From contig JAVTVX010000018.1 in assembly GCA_033439265.1 (NCBI GenBank), positions 9,532,501 through 9,596,500 of the forward strand: a stretch of 64,000 nucleotides of DNA, in the 5' to 3' direction. A model generated the notes under the pieces. It did no database searches and was not told the DNA's origin. It worked only from the letters and a program-made list of their open reading frames with translations. The stretch's first letter is position 1, and each line of letters begins with the position of its first letter. The position numbers were made by a program, and so were the translations under genes. Shown one piece after another: positions 48,777 through 60,600 of this stretch. This stretch comes from Dillenia suffruticosa (Eukaryota > Streptophyta > Magnoliopsida > Dilleniales > Dilleniaceae).

Positions 48777-50814
48777 TTGTGCAAAAAATTTATGAAGAAA
48801 AATGTGATATTGATTTTGAATTGAATGCACAATTAGATATGGAAGGAAAGTCATATGAGCCTCACAAAGTAAAGTTGAAGCCTCCTTGAAGAGAAACAAG
48901 TGAAGACCGTCGAGCATAACGACGTTAAATAATTGCACTTGTTGGGAGGCAACCTAAATTTTTTTTAAGAGTTTGATTTAATTTTTAGTAATTTCATTTA
49001 TTTAATTTTAAGTGTTATTTATCTCTTCTTCTGATTTTTGCAGGTGTCCAATTCAATCACCCAAGTCATGGTTCAACACAGAATTTTCAAAGGCAGAAGC
49101 AGTCTGGCATTAGGGCGTGATCACGCCGTTTCAAAAGTCAAATAAATTTTTGGGTAGAAGCACTCTCACTCTTAAGAGATGATCACGCGGTTTTGGGTTA
49201 AAAAAAAAACAAAAAAAAAAAGAAAAAAAAATGTGTGCTGGTTGCGAATGCCCAAACCGAAGGATTCATATAGGAAACCTCGCATTCTCCACAGTGCCCG
49301 CCATCACCTTAGGGGAGTTCTCTCTCGTTCTTTATCTTTCTTTTCATTGTCCTCTTTCATTGCCTAGCATCTTTCATTTCTGAGATTAGTTTTCAATTGT
49401 GTTAGTTGTGAATTTCTTTAGCATTGTGTCTAAATTTCTCATTTTTTACATACATTGAGAACAATGTAGTACTTAGGTGTGGATGAGGATTTTCATGCCA
49501 ATGTCATTTCTTCTATTTTTCTTTGGAACTTCATATTCTCTGGATTTTGTCGGATTATGATTTTGAGTTAGTATATATTGTTGATTTGAGTTTGAAATGC
49601 ATGAAAGAGACAAGTGTGATTAGTTATTTTTTGGATAAATTGTTTTAAAGTATCCCATTGATCTTGATGATTGAATCAAATGAAAATGTGATAGATTTGA
49701 TCAACATTGCACAATTTTTGTGAGAATTTGAGCCTTAAGAGCATGTTATCAAATTTGCTCTAAATTTTTTTGTATGAATGTTTATCAATCATAGTATGCT
49801 TATTCTAGAACTTGCTTTGCTATACTTTTTGAGACCACATCAATGAGTTCATACATTAATATGATATGGGCATTTAGGTTTACCCATTTTAGCTCTCGAA
49901 AACAAACCTTCCTGTGCATAATATTTCCCTTAGTGAAACCCTTTGAGCTTATACCCATTTATTTGCGTTAACCTCATTAATTAACACATAGCCTTCTTTT
50001 TATGCTTCACCTTCTTTTTGGTCCTTATATTAAAGAAGCATGTGATTTGAGCATATATTGAGTGGTTATTTGCAAAGAGAATGAGGTACTTCTATTGTGA
50101 GATTTATTTTCGGGAAGCCGATTATATACTTGGGGTGGATTGTATATGTGCGGCATTTTCATTGATTTTCATTTAGTTTCCTTATTCAAAAAAAAATGGG
50201 AGAAAAAGAAAAAAAAAAGAGAAAAAAAAAGAGAAGAAATTCCCAAAAGTTGAAATTAGGGAATTTGAAGAGAAAATGTAAAAAATTTGATTGAGAAATG
50301 ATAATGATCTTGATTGGAGTATCTTTCTTTTGGCTTGATTGTATTTCATGATATGGGATATAGGGGATATGTTCTTGATATGCTTCTTTGATATATTATT
50401 ACACGATACATTTATCCTTTTACCCTACCTTTACCTAAGCCACATTACCCCCGGATTTTTGTTTTGAATTCATGTAAGTGGTGGTGGAGATTTGATAAAT
50501 AAGCAAACTTATGGTAATAACATACTTTGATTTGATTTGAGAGTTATTGATAAATTCCCTTAAGCACTTTGAGTGTATAGAGTGAAATCCTTGTGAGGGT
50601 ATTGAATCTTGATACAATAAATTTTGATGAGATTATCGAGTTTGATTGGATGCTTATATTTTCTTTTAAAGTTATCAAAACTATGATTACTTGCTCTCTG
50701 GATTGTTATCAAAACTATGTTTTTGCTCTCTGGAAGGAGTGAAGAAGAGAATATTTGTATGACATTAATCTAGTGAATGCTTGAGGACAAGCAATGGTTT
50801 GGTGTGGGGGAATT
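48777..50814 (+). other. Athila-type 3' non-coding region
   Basis: TTGTTGGGAGGCAACC at about 48938 is a well-known sequence after the pol end in Athila elements, so RT to integrase is missing between about 48780 and 48930. Purine tracts lie at 49200-49232 and 50188-50240. The polypurine tract before the LTR is GTGTGGGGGAATT (50802-50814), with GAGGACAAGCAATGG before it, again as in Athila. Confidence 0.8.
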
Positions 50815-52156
50815 TGATAATGCACAAATTGTCATTTTTATTGTTGATATTATGGTTTGATTTTGGATTGGTTAGTATCCTAATAATTGTTTTTATGGTC
50901 TTTTTATTTTTAGGGGTCAAAATGGAGATTGGATCAAAATGGGGTTAAAGAGACATTTTTGGAACTAAATGGTTCAAGATATCAATTGGGCCTACAAAGA
51001 AAAGGAAGAAGTATCAAAAAGTGGAAGATTTTATTTTAGAAATTTTTACTTTAAGTAAAAATTGTTATTATGAGTAAAATTTCTAAATTTTCCTATTTTT
51101 ATGGATTTTTTACCTATTATTTTGGAAGAATCTTGGAGATCTAGAGTATTAAAAGAAAAACTCTCCTTATTAACCTTAGACAGCACTATTCATATATATA
51201 TTCACAAGTGCTGTGGTGGCTACATTCATCTCTCTTTAGGTTTTAGGTTTTATTTTTTTCTTTATTTCTTTGAAAAATATTGTTTTTTCTTTTATTTTTT
51301 CTTTTGTTTATTCTCAAGAACATGATTACCATGAGTGGCTAGTTTTTTTATTCTGATTCAAAGGGAATTTCATTGATTGTCTTCATTGTGAGATTATATA
51401 TTTTATTTAATTTCTTGCATTTTTTATTCAAGTATTAATCGATTCTTGGTTTATTTTTATGAATGATTGGTATTGGTTAATCTAACAATTTAATTCAATA
51501 TCAATTTTTCTACTGCATCCAGGATTTCAGTGATCCGTAATTGTCATGAATGAATGGTACAAGTAGCAAATAGGTTATATATATTTATGGGTCGTTTACC
51601 AATATTCATTTTAACATAAGGAATCGATAAAACAAAATCGAATAATTGTACGTCTATCCTGGTTATTTGTATTTTGGTTTAACTGTTTTCACAGAACTTA
51701 AGGCTGTCATTATTTGATATGGAATGCTATTGTGTCCAGTCGATTAATGATAAATTTTGATTGGATGCTGGGTTTGGTCAATTATTTTAGGAAAACGTAA
51801 GATTTATTATGGCTATCATAATAAATCTAAGATTAAATATTTGAATCGTAAGAATAACATTTTTTTAACCAATGAACAGTGAAACAATCATATGTGTGAA
51901 CCATTGGATCGGATGTTTAGCATATTGAATTTCTTCTCCAATTTTAGTATTTTTGCATATTTGATTTGTCTTTTAATTTTAGCTATTTAATTTTTGATTT
52001 AGGAATTTATTTTATAAACCTCACATTTTATTTTAGCATTTACTAAGGAGTTAAATTAATATAGTTCCCTTGGAATTCGACTTGGTAACCACTATTGCTA
52101 CAATTTGTTGCATTAAGGAAATCAGTATTAATTTGAGGGTTTCGACAACCCGACCA
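50815..52156 (+). repeat. 3' LTR of the Athila-type element
   Basis: 1342 bases, TGATAATGCACAAATTG to CGACAACCCGACCA, followed by GTAAA. Confidence 0.93.
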
Positions 52157-54100
52157 GTAAACGGATCAAGATAAATTAAACTGCGATTCCAAGATAGTTC
52201 ACGCTCTTAGTTTAAGTATAACTCTGAGTTACCATACGGGTTTTATTACTCACCATCGATCCATCGACCTCTTTCTTGCCCTTAAGAACTTACTCGTTCC
52301 CAATAATCCTTCTGCTCTCAGGCAAATCAAATAGGTCCCAGACCCCATTGATTCTCATCAACTCATTCTCTTCATCTATGGCTTTCAACAAATGCTCCTT
52401 CGTACAACCCTCAAGAGCCTCTTGGACCGTTTTAGATTTCTCATCATCCTCAAGAGTCATAATGAGAGTCTCACCCTTAATCAAGAAGCGACGTTTAAGT
52501 ACATGTCCTAGATACTCCTACAAGTATAGTCAGTTGTCTCGTATTACCTTTCTCGAAACAAAGCTCTCTATAAAGTTCCAACAAATACTCACATCCCCAT
52601 CGGTTCTAAGAGTTTTCACTTTTAAGTCTAATTGATTCTCAATTTCGCTAATAAAGCTTTTGAATACCATTTAACAGAACAACATTCAGTACATACAATC
52701 CATCATGGATAAAATCAGAACAGATCAAAGAGTTGGGTATTTAATAAAACAGATGACTTTCTTGCATATTCTAGGCAATCTTAGACAAAGTACTAAAATC
52801 AAATTCCGTTGAATACTCGGAGCATAAAGAATGCCATAGTAAGTGCCAATCCGTCTAACGATGATAAATACTCTGTTCCTCACGTAAATCCTCCTAACTT
52901 GAGGACTCACTTGGCGGAACTTTATTTATGCACTCTTGTCTCGAGCTACATGATTGGTGGCTCCTAATTTTACAATCTACAAAAGAAAGAAAATAGCGAA
53001 CATTACAGCAAATGAGATAAAGCTCAAACCACATAAAGAAGAAGGGCATCCCTTCTGCTCATCATGTTTACTATCAAAATGACCAAAGCTACCTCATGTA
53101 GTACTCTGCATTGGTCTTACCAAATTCCTTCTTCCTACACTTTTGTACTTTGTTGTCAGATTTCTCATATGGTTTCTTTTTGCCCATATCTTAAGTCTCC
53201 TTCTCATACCTATGCTATTTATTTGGTGCCACGGGAGCCCTTACTCGACTCCATTGCATAAGCATGACTCGAGTACAGCCTACTCGCCTCCAGATACTCA
53301 TTCTCGAGTTTACTATGCCTGCTCACATCAGCGAAAGTATAAATACTCTCATCATACGTGAAATAGATTTTCATGATTTCTCATGAGTCAGGTAAAAGAC
53401 TAGATTACACCAAATACCTAAAATTCATCCGTAATGGGCTCGTCCGCATTGTTTAGCTCGGCGATAATATTTGACATTTGTTTCAAATGTTGTATCATTA
53501 TATGATCAGCTCTTTTCTTCAAAATCCTCACCTTATGAGCCAAAAAGAGTATGATAATGCTCTTTTGGAGTGAGACAAATAGACATTGGCATAGGATAAT
53601 TCTTATAGAACGGAATCATGTCATCATGCATGCTGCTGATGAGGATTGCCCTAATTTGGTTATCCTTTTTTTCATGCACGATAGAACTCTTTATACCATC
53701 TAACCTGAGGTGTGGTACCCTCCATGGGGCCCACCATCTCGTACCTCAGAATCTCATATAGATTCTGCTTCTCGAGAACAAACTGAATCTACCTGTGTAA
53801 AATTTCGTATATCTCACCATTCAGTTTATTCTCTTTGCAAAAATCTAATACAATAGTGCTCAATGTAGTAAGAGAAACTTTAGTGACTTAATGATGTATA
53901 CTTTTACATTTTGTGTATCTTTGGAATCAATAAATCCCAAATGATTCGATTATAAACCCCAAAATGAGAGTATGAATTAACGGATATCATGCATCACAAC
54001 CTGGAATCACATCTTACCATTCGGATTTGAATTTGGCTCACAACAAAACTTACAAAAGTTACAAATATTGAGGTAGAACTCTTAAAAAATTAGAAAAATT
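52157..54100 (-). pseudogene. Copia-B RT N-terminal part, protease and gag remnants
   Basis: 52290-52484 is a 64-codon frame with LKAIDEENELMRINGVWDLF, the start of copia RT. Farther right, 52725-52910 gives RNLILVLCLRLPRIC-like pre-integrase sequence, and 52930-52976 gives IVKLGATNHVARDKS at the protease site, with lysine for the catalytic aspartate as in Copia-A. Gag remnants match Copia-A from about 53040 to 53700. Compared with Copia-A, most of the integrase is deleted between pre-integrase and RT. Confidence 0.8.
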
Positions 54101-55009
54101 CAATTCAGAGCAGCCTAACATGCCGCTGAGGTCCTCACCGGCCACCATGTGCCCACAGTGTAGCTCCATGCTCTGCCACACGCTTGCAGCAGTCTGGTGC
54201 ACATGTGGCGCGCCTCTCACTCATCCCCACACACCCGATCCATGTCACTCAGATCGTGGATCGGGTTAAAATGTGGTTCGGGTCACAAACGACCCAGATC
54301 ACCTAATCCGATTCACGTGCTTCCTCGCGCATGAACTACACGCGCCAACTTCCCAAAGCTGGACACTCCTCCTTCGTGCATGCATGTCACGCGCCATGCC
54401 TTGTGCACTTCACGCACCTCTTCACGCGTATACTATACGCGCCCACAGGTCTGGGGCAGTTCTTCTCCGCTCAATGGGTTCTATAACGAATCCTCTCAAC
54501 CCGGATGCTGGAAAACACCATTCTGATCAGATTTTCATGTGGTTTTCACAGTAAAATTACTTTTAGATATTATTCAATCATTCTTAACTCGATTTTAGTT
54601 GGATTTAAGCCCTAATCTAGACAAATCAAACATTCAAAGTTTTGGCCCTTCACGGCCATTTTTGAATCTTAATTTTCGGCAACTGAAATTCATAATTAAA
54701 TGCATCAAAATGTCGATCCAAGCATGAGGAACGTGTATAAACCATTATCACAGATCAATTGTCTCTCTAAAGTAATAGATCTAAGGTTTTAAAGTTCATA
54801 CGGTCGAAAAATTTGATTGGATTTTTCATGGGCTTAACATGCTAGGAGGAAAATTCAACAAAAATTATTTTTATAATCCTTGGACCATGGGTATTCACGT
54901 GGTATTCTCAGATTCATGAAATTCATTCGTGAGCCAGACCTTAAAACTTTTACCCTACACATTTTATGCCTAAAAAATTCTGAAAATTTTTTTTATTAAA
55001 TCTAACATC
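54101..55009 (-). other. Copia-B leader with a GC-rich segment
   Basis: 54110-54480 is GC-rich with many CACGCG and GTGCACC words and holds the palindrome at 54425-54441. It matches the Copia-A leader in position and in parts of the sequence (GAACCC before a GCGG word). No coding frame is recognised; the frame at 54273-54554 is on the opposite strand. Confidence 0.6.
54425..54441. repeat. 17-base palindrome in the Copia-B leader
   Basis: CGCGTATACTATACGCG is a perfect inverted repeat around one central base. Confidence 0.95.
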
Positions 55010-55021
55010 GGTTTGATACTA
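55010..55021 (-). other. Primer-binding site of Copia-B
   Basis: Plus strand GGTTTGATACTA, so TAGTATCAAACC on the element strand, a changed initiator methionine tRNA site, one base from the LTR. Confidence 0.8.
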
Positions 55022-55022
55022 A

Positions 55023-55338
55023 TATTAGATTTAATTGTCACAACATGCGCATGTGGAAGCAAAATTAAACAGTTTGAAATTGTCGAGAAAATACCTCAAC
55101 GTGTAGGTTTTCAAAGATTCAACCGAGTCGTTAAATCTCTTGAACAGATTGCTCAGTCAGGATGGTAATCACAAGATCGAACCACCATCATTATTCCATG
55201 ACCCCTCAACCCAAAGTTTGGTGACGAAAGTGACACAGAAAATTCTCTACTCAGAATTTTCCCAAACCCTCAATAAATCTCTCTCTTTAAGGGATCATAT
55301 GTGCTTGCTCTCAAAATTGTTCTACTTTTTTTTGTCTA
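55023..55338 (-). repeat. 5' LTR of Copia-B, part
   Basis: Collinear with the left LTR from 43199 up to GTCTA. There the left LTR continues with CAACTCACTC, while here the SIRE-like LTR begins, so the SIRE-like element is inserted in this LTR. GTCTA should recur at its far end, beyond the window. Confidence 0.9.
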
Positions 55339-56570
55339 TGTTAAGGAAATTGTTGTCCAACCCTAATATATTTTGATAATAACAAAACTTTATATGTGTT
55401 TCTAATAATTTACTAAGTGTGCAGACATTTAGAATATAAATCTGTATAATTGGTTAGAGAACACTGTCACAGAAGTAGGGTAAAATCAAATCTAGATAGA
55501 AGCAGTATGTTTGCATAGAAGTAGTAGAGTTTCAGACAAATTTTGAACTACTGCGATTTTTGCTGTGTTTTTTTTCTGCTTTTAAGTCCTAGCTCAGTAT
55601 GTTTAGTACAGATTGGGAGCTATACTTAACCATGAATCATATTTTAATGGGTGATTCAAATTCAAACTCAGATTAGACTTTTACTAAAGGTAAAATCTAT
55701 TTCAGAATTTGAATTTAAGCAATCTCTGAAATTCTGACAGGTTTTTAGGAGTTTTATAATCTTATATACCTTCTCTAACTTCTAAGATTTTTTAGGTTTG
55801 ATTTCTCCTTACTACATGAGTATTGTTGGATTTGAAACTCTGAAAGTTACTGTAGTAAAAAGAGGTTTTGAATCTAAACAAAAGGCTAATTTTTGGGATC
55901 TAAAAAATCTGTTAAGTGCTAGTTCTGAAGGCATTTTGTGAGGGTTATATCATTTCGAAACAGGCATAATTTTGACAGAACACGAATTGAACCTTGAAGA
56001 GCAATATTCAAACTTTATTGAGAGACTTTTACAAACTTCATTCAAAACTTGACCCGAGAGAAATCAGAACTCAAACACAGCTACTCAATCATATCTGCTG
56101 CTGCATTTTTCTGCTATCAACTGAATTTATACATTTATGTATTATTATGAGTTTCTTATTTGTATAGTCTCACAAGTCTAAGAAGAGTATGAGAAACATT
56201 CTCAAAGGTTGATAGGTTAGGTGTGAGAGAGTTAGAGTTTGGTGAGTGTTGGACTAAGATATCTTCAAGATGGAAGGTGCATATTGTCAACATTGAAACC
56301 ATGTATAAGTGGTTGTAACTCTCTTTGTGCATAGTGAAAACTAGCTATCACTGGATCCTAGCTTGCTGAGCTGGAAGAGTGGACATGGGCACAAGGCCGA
56401 ACCACTATAAACCGGGTTTGATCTCTTTATCCCTTCTTTTTATTTGTGCATTTATATTGGCATTTTGCATGTTATTTGGCTATATGTTTTCAAACTGATT
56501 TTAGAGGAGAAAAATCTTAAGTAAAACGAAACCAATTCAACCCCCCTTCTTGGTTTTATTAGGACCAACA
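55339..56570 (+). repeat. 5' LTR of the SIRE-like element
   Basis: 1232 bases, starts TGTTAAGGAAATTG and ends TTAGGACCAACA. Preceded by GTCTA of the Copia-B LTR. Confidence 0.93.
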
Positions 56571-56572
56571 AG

Positions 56573-56584
56573 TGGTATCAGAGT
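56573..56584 (+). other. Primer-binding site of the SIRE-like element
   Basis: TGGTATCAGAGT, initiator methionine tRNA type, two bases after the LTR. Confidence 0.92.
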
Positions 56585-56651
56585 TTGTACTCGACTCCAT
56601 AAAAGAGCTATCTTTTGAGTCAAAAATCCAATAGCTTCACAGTACACCTTT

Positions 56652-58490
56652 GGCCAATACACAAATAGAGCTCCCTACTTTGATGGAGTTAATTTCTCTC
56701 ATTGGAAATGTAGAATAGACACATTTATTCAAGCCATAGATTATGAAGCTTGGGAAGTAATTTTTCAAGGAAATTTAGATGTAAAAACCCCTATAGTGAC
56801 TGAGGAAGACAAAAAGAAAATATCTATAAACTTCAGAGCAAAGCATCTACTGCTATGTGCAATTTATCCGACAAAATTTAACTTAGTTTCTTCTTGTTCC
56901 ACAGTTAAAGAGATATGGGACAGACTTTGTGTCGTACAAGAAGGCACTAGAACTACCAAAGACACCATAATCGATCTTCTTATGCAGGAATATGAGTTGT
57001 TTAAGTTTCAGCCGGGAGAACAAATGAAGGATATGTTTAACAGATTCACATCCATCACAACTGGAGTCTCTTGGAAAATCCTTTTCGGATACTGATCTTG
57101 TCAGAAAAATCTTGAGGATTCTGCCCAGAGTTTGGGATGCTAAAAAGACTGTCATAGAGGAGACTCAAGATCTCTCGAAACTATCCTTGAATGAGCTAAG
57201 AGGAAAGCTGATGGCATATGAAACTGAGGTGCTTCATTCTGCTGAATCTAAAGGGAAGAAAAAATCTATTGCATTTACTACAGAGGAAGAATCTTCAGAG
57301 GATGAATGCAGTGATAATGAAGTCAATCTTCTAGCTAAGAAACTATCTAGAATTCTTAGAAGAAAAGGTAAAAATTTTCAAAAATTTTCAAAGACTAATG
57401 TATCTCCAAAGTCTAAGTTCTAGCAGGAAAATTCAGCAAGAATAAGAATAAAAAGAAAGACAAAGAAGAAGTCTATGCTATGAGTGTAAAAAACCATGAC
57501 ACATCAAATATGAATACCCAATTCTCTTGAAGAAAATCCAGAAATTCTAGAAAAAAGGAAAAACCTTGATGACTACCTGAAGTGATTTGGAAAATTCAGA
57601 CTCAGATTTAGACTTAGAAAATTCTGATGAAGTAAACATCTGTCTAATGGCTGATTCACAGGTGAAATCTGATTCTGAAAATACTGAAAATGTTATTTCT
57701 GATGAAAGTGATATACTAAAACTGATTTCAGAGTTTAAATGCAGGATACTAAACTTAGAACATGAAAAAGACATTCTGAAACAGACTAATATGCTGCTGA
57801 ATTCTGAAATGATGCTGTTAAATTTGAAAATGATGTTCTGAAATCCATAAACCTGTTGTAAACATTGAATTATCAGCTTTAAAATCTAAAAATAAAGCAA
57901 TAAAATTAAAAAACTCTGTAATGAGTGATGAAATACATGTGCTGAAAAGTAGCATAGAGGAGCTGTCTATGTCCATTAAAAATACATTTCAAAAGTTCAA
58001 TGAAAGTGACCAAAAACTAACTAGGTTTCTTGCAATTCAAAGACATGACTTTTCAAAGAATGTTCTAGGGTACAATTCTGAAAATGCATCTCAATCACAA
58101 GTCAATAGAACTGTATTTGTTAGTATAGTAAAAAATACAAAAAACAAAAAATCTCAGACTGCAAAAACTAGAGGTAGAAGCAGTGGCTACAGAAGCATAA
58201 CATACAGAGGCAGAAGAAGTTATTCTGGCACTTTTAACAAAAACTTCAAAAACACAAAAGGAAGTAAAAAATCTCATTTTTCACAAATTAAATATAAATA
58301 TTTGGATAACTTTCAAAGAAGGAAGAATAGTTACACTTGCTATTATTGTCATAAAATATGACATATTACTAAATTTTGTTTCTTAAACAAGTTTAGTTAT
58401 ACTCAAGAAAAATTTACTTCTGGTACAAGTTTGTTACCTAGAGAACTCAAGCTAATTTGGGTTCCTAAGAACAGATGATCTGTTTGTTTA
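56652..58490 (+). pseudogene. SIRE-like gag
   Basis: The frame starts around GQYTNRAPYFDGVNFSHWKC, the usual copia Gag start, and passes CSTVKEIWDRL and LMQEYELFKFQPGE. It shifts near 57090 and continues with RILPRVWDAKKTVIEE and an acidic stretch (TEEESSEDECSDNEVN). A first zinc knuckle lies at 57476-57517 and a second at 58338-58379, after a coiled-coil-like part (57590-58100) and a basic, glycine and serine-rich part (RGRSSGYRSITYRGRRSYSG). In both knuckles the glycine codon before the histidine is TGA. Several other stops are present. Two knuckles in a long Gag fit SIRE. Confidence 0.85.
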
Positions 58491-58499
58491 ACTTGTGCA

Positions 58500-59040
58500 G
58501 GAACATGAGGCTAAAGTAAAAGGAAAATGGTATGTCGATAGTGGTTGTTCAAGACATATGACGGGTGATGCTTCATTTTCAAGGAACTAGAAACGTTTGA
58601 GTAAGGAATTGTGACTTTTGGAGACAATAAAAAAGGGAAAATTATTGGTAAAGGTACTACGGTATTAACTCTACTTTCATAAAAAATATTTTATTGATTG
58701 ATAGATTAATGCATAATCTATTGAGTGTGAGTCAATTATGTGATCTGGGTTATGATGTCCTTTTTAAGAAAAGCAAAGGCATGGTTTTTGATTGCATAAC
58801 TCAAGAAAAAATATTTGAAGGTATTAAATCTGAAAATGTCTATATAGTAAACTCAAAAATCTTAAATAGTTTAAAAGAAAATTTTTTGTTATCCATAGAA
58901 AATGACATTTATGTATGACATAAAAAATTAGGTCATGTGAACTTTAAACAATTGAAAGTTTTGTCTAAGAAAAATTTAATAAGAGGTTTACCAGAAATAA
59001 CTTTAAAAGATCACATATATTGTAATGCATGCTCACTAAA
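58500..59040 (+). pseudogene. SIRE-like protease and pre-integrase region
   Basis: GKWYVDSGCSRHMTGD at about 58522-58569 carries the catalytic DSG (58537-58545) intact. After a shift the frame at 58694-58918 reads LMHNLLSVSQLCDLGYDV, then a TGA, then KLGHVNFKQLKVLSKKNLI, the pre-integrase motif with its histidine. Cysteines after it (CNAC) complete a zinc-binding pattern. Confidence 0.87.
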
Positions 59041-59820
59041 TAAACAAAGATTTACATGGAAACAAATATGGTCTTGTTATTATAGATGATTTTTCAAGAT
59101 TTACATGGATTTTATTTTTAGCTAATAAAAATAGTGCATTTGAGTCTTTCAAAATTTTTGTTAAGAAAATTTAAAATAAAAAAAATCTAAAAATTGTTGG
59201 ATTAAGAACAGACCATGGTAGAGAATTTGAAAACATAGAATTTCTAAAATATTATAATAAAAAAGGAATAAATCAAAATTTTTCTGCACCCTATACACCT
59301 CAACAAAATGGAGTGGTTGAAAGAAAAAATAGAACAATTTAATAAATGACTAGGATAATATTAAATGAGAGTGGTATAGGAAAATATTTTTAGGTCGAGA
59401 CCACTTTTACAGTTTGTTATATAATAAATAGAGAATATCTTAGACGTATGACTGAGAAAACTCCTTATGAATTGTTTAAATGAAGAAAAGCTAATATATC
59501 TTACTTTCATACATTTGGATATTCATGTTATATTTTGAAAAATAATTTGAACACTATTAGTAAATTTGATAAAAAAGCAATAGAAGGAATCTTTTTAGAT
59601 TACTCATTGAATAGTAAAGCATATAGAGTTTTCAATTTAGAATCTAAGATTGTTGAAGAAACTATTAATGTAAGATTTCATGAAAATGATTTTCAAAACC
59701 TAGAAGATGAGGATAATGGTACGACTATTAAGTTAAATGAACTCTCTCATGAAAATAATAACAATAATGAATCTCAAATTGAAAATGGGTATAAAAATGA
59801 AATCATAAAAAGTTAGAAAT
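59041..59820 (+). pseudogene. SIRE-like integrase
   Basis: NKYGLVIIDDFSRFTWILFL gives the first catalytic aspartate, GLRTDHGREFEN the second (codon 59211-59213), and QQNGVVERKNRTI the glutamate (59319-59321). Two stops follow directly after RTI, and two more near 59390 and 59480. The C-terminal part is open at 59535-59816 (FDKKAIEGIFLDYSLNSKAY). The catalytic triad is complete even though the frame is broken. Confidence 0.88.
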
Positions 59821-60600
59821 TTCTACCTAATCATTCACAAAAAGAAGTTATTGGTGAAATTGATGAAGACATAAGAACATGATCAAGTTATAGAAATATA
59901 GAAAATCAATTTGCACTTTATCTCATATAGAACCAAAAAGTATAGAAGAAGCGCTTAAAGATGAAAATTGGATAGAAATAATACAAAATGAATTAAATCA
60001 ATTTAGAAAAAAAATGTGTGGTCATTAGTTCCTAAACCAAATGATAAGACAATAATATGAACAAAATGGGTTTTCAGAAACAAAATGGATGAAAATGGAA
60101 ATGTCATAAGAAATAAAACTAAATTGGTAGCAAAAGAATATTCACAAGAAAAAAAAATTGATTATAATGAAACATTTGCACCGGTAGCTAGGTTAGAAAC
60201 AATTAGATTACTTTTAGCCTATGCATGCTTCAAAAATTTTAAGTTATTTCAAATGGATGTAAAAAGTGCATTCTTGAATGGTTATATAAAAGAAGAAGTT
60301 TATATTAGTCAACCCCCGGATTTGAAAAATCTAATAAAGAATATTATGTTTATATATTACAAAAGGTATTTTATGATTTAAAACAAACACTTAGAATATG
60401 GTATGAAAGATTAAGTGATTTTCTTGTGAAAAATAATTTTAAAAAATAAAATGTTGATATTACTCTATTTATAAAACATATTAATGATGATATGTTGATT
60501 ATTCAAATTTATGTTGATGATATTATTTTTGGTACTACAAATGATTTCTTATGTGATGATTTTAGTAATATGATGAAAAGTGAATTTGAAATGTCTATGA
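59821..60600 (+). pseudogene. SIRE-like reverse transcriptase
   Basis: The N-terminal part reads WSLVPKPNDKTII then TGA and TKWVFRNKMDENGNVI. The open piece 60085-60381 has KLVAKEYSQEKKIDYNETFA, PVARLETIRLLLAYA and QMDVKSAFLNGYIKEEVYIS. The catalytic IYVDDIIFGTTND box is at about 60507-60545, with YVDD at 60510-60521 intact. Small shifts occur near 60330 and 60380 and a stop after NNFKK. Confidence 0.88.

Larger units (their letters stand above)
46046..52156 (+). mobile_element. Athila-type gypsy element without RT, RNase H and integrase
   Basis: LTRs at 46046-47389 and 50815-52156 are collinear, and the insert is flanked by GTAAA (46041-46045 and 52157-52161). The primer site matches the tRNA-Asp type used by Athila and Tat elements. 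Only the end of gag and a protease region are coded, then typical Athila 3' sequence follows. It is 6.1 kb, well below the usual Athila length. It lies in the RT of Copia-B, whose sequence continues on both sides. Confidence 0.92.
43199..55338 (-). mobile_element. Copia-B: Ty1/copia element, inverted relative of Copia-A, interrupted twice
   Basis: The 3' LTR is at 43199-43661 and part of the 5' LTR at 55023-55338. The primer-binding site is at 55010-55021. Interior DNA matches Copia-A on the other strand in leader, gag, protease, RT and 3' region. An Athila-type element splits RT (46046-52156), and a SIRE-like element splits the 5' LTR after 55338, so the outermost part lies beyond the window. 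Integrase is mostly missing. The LTRs differ clearly from those of Copia-A but share GGGATAATG and CATTATCCCATTA. Confidence 0.9.
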
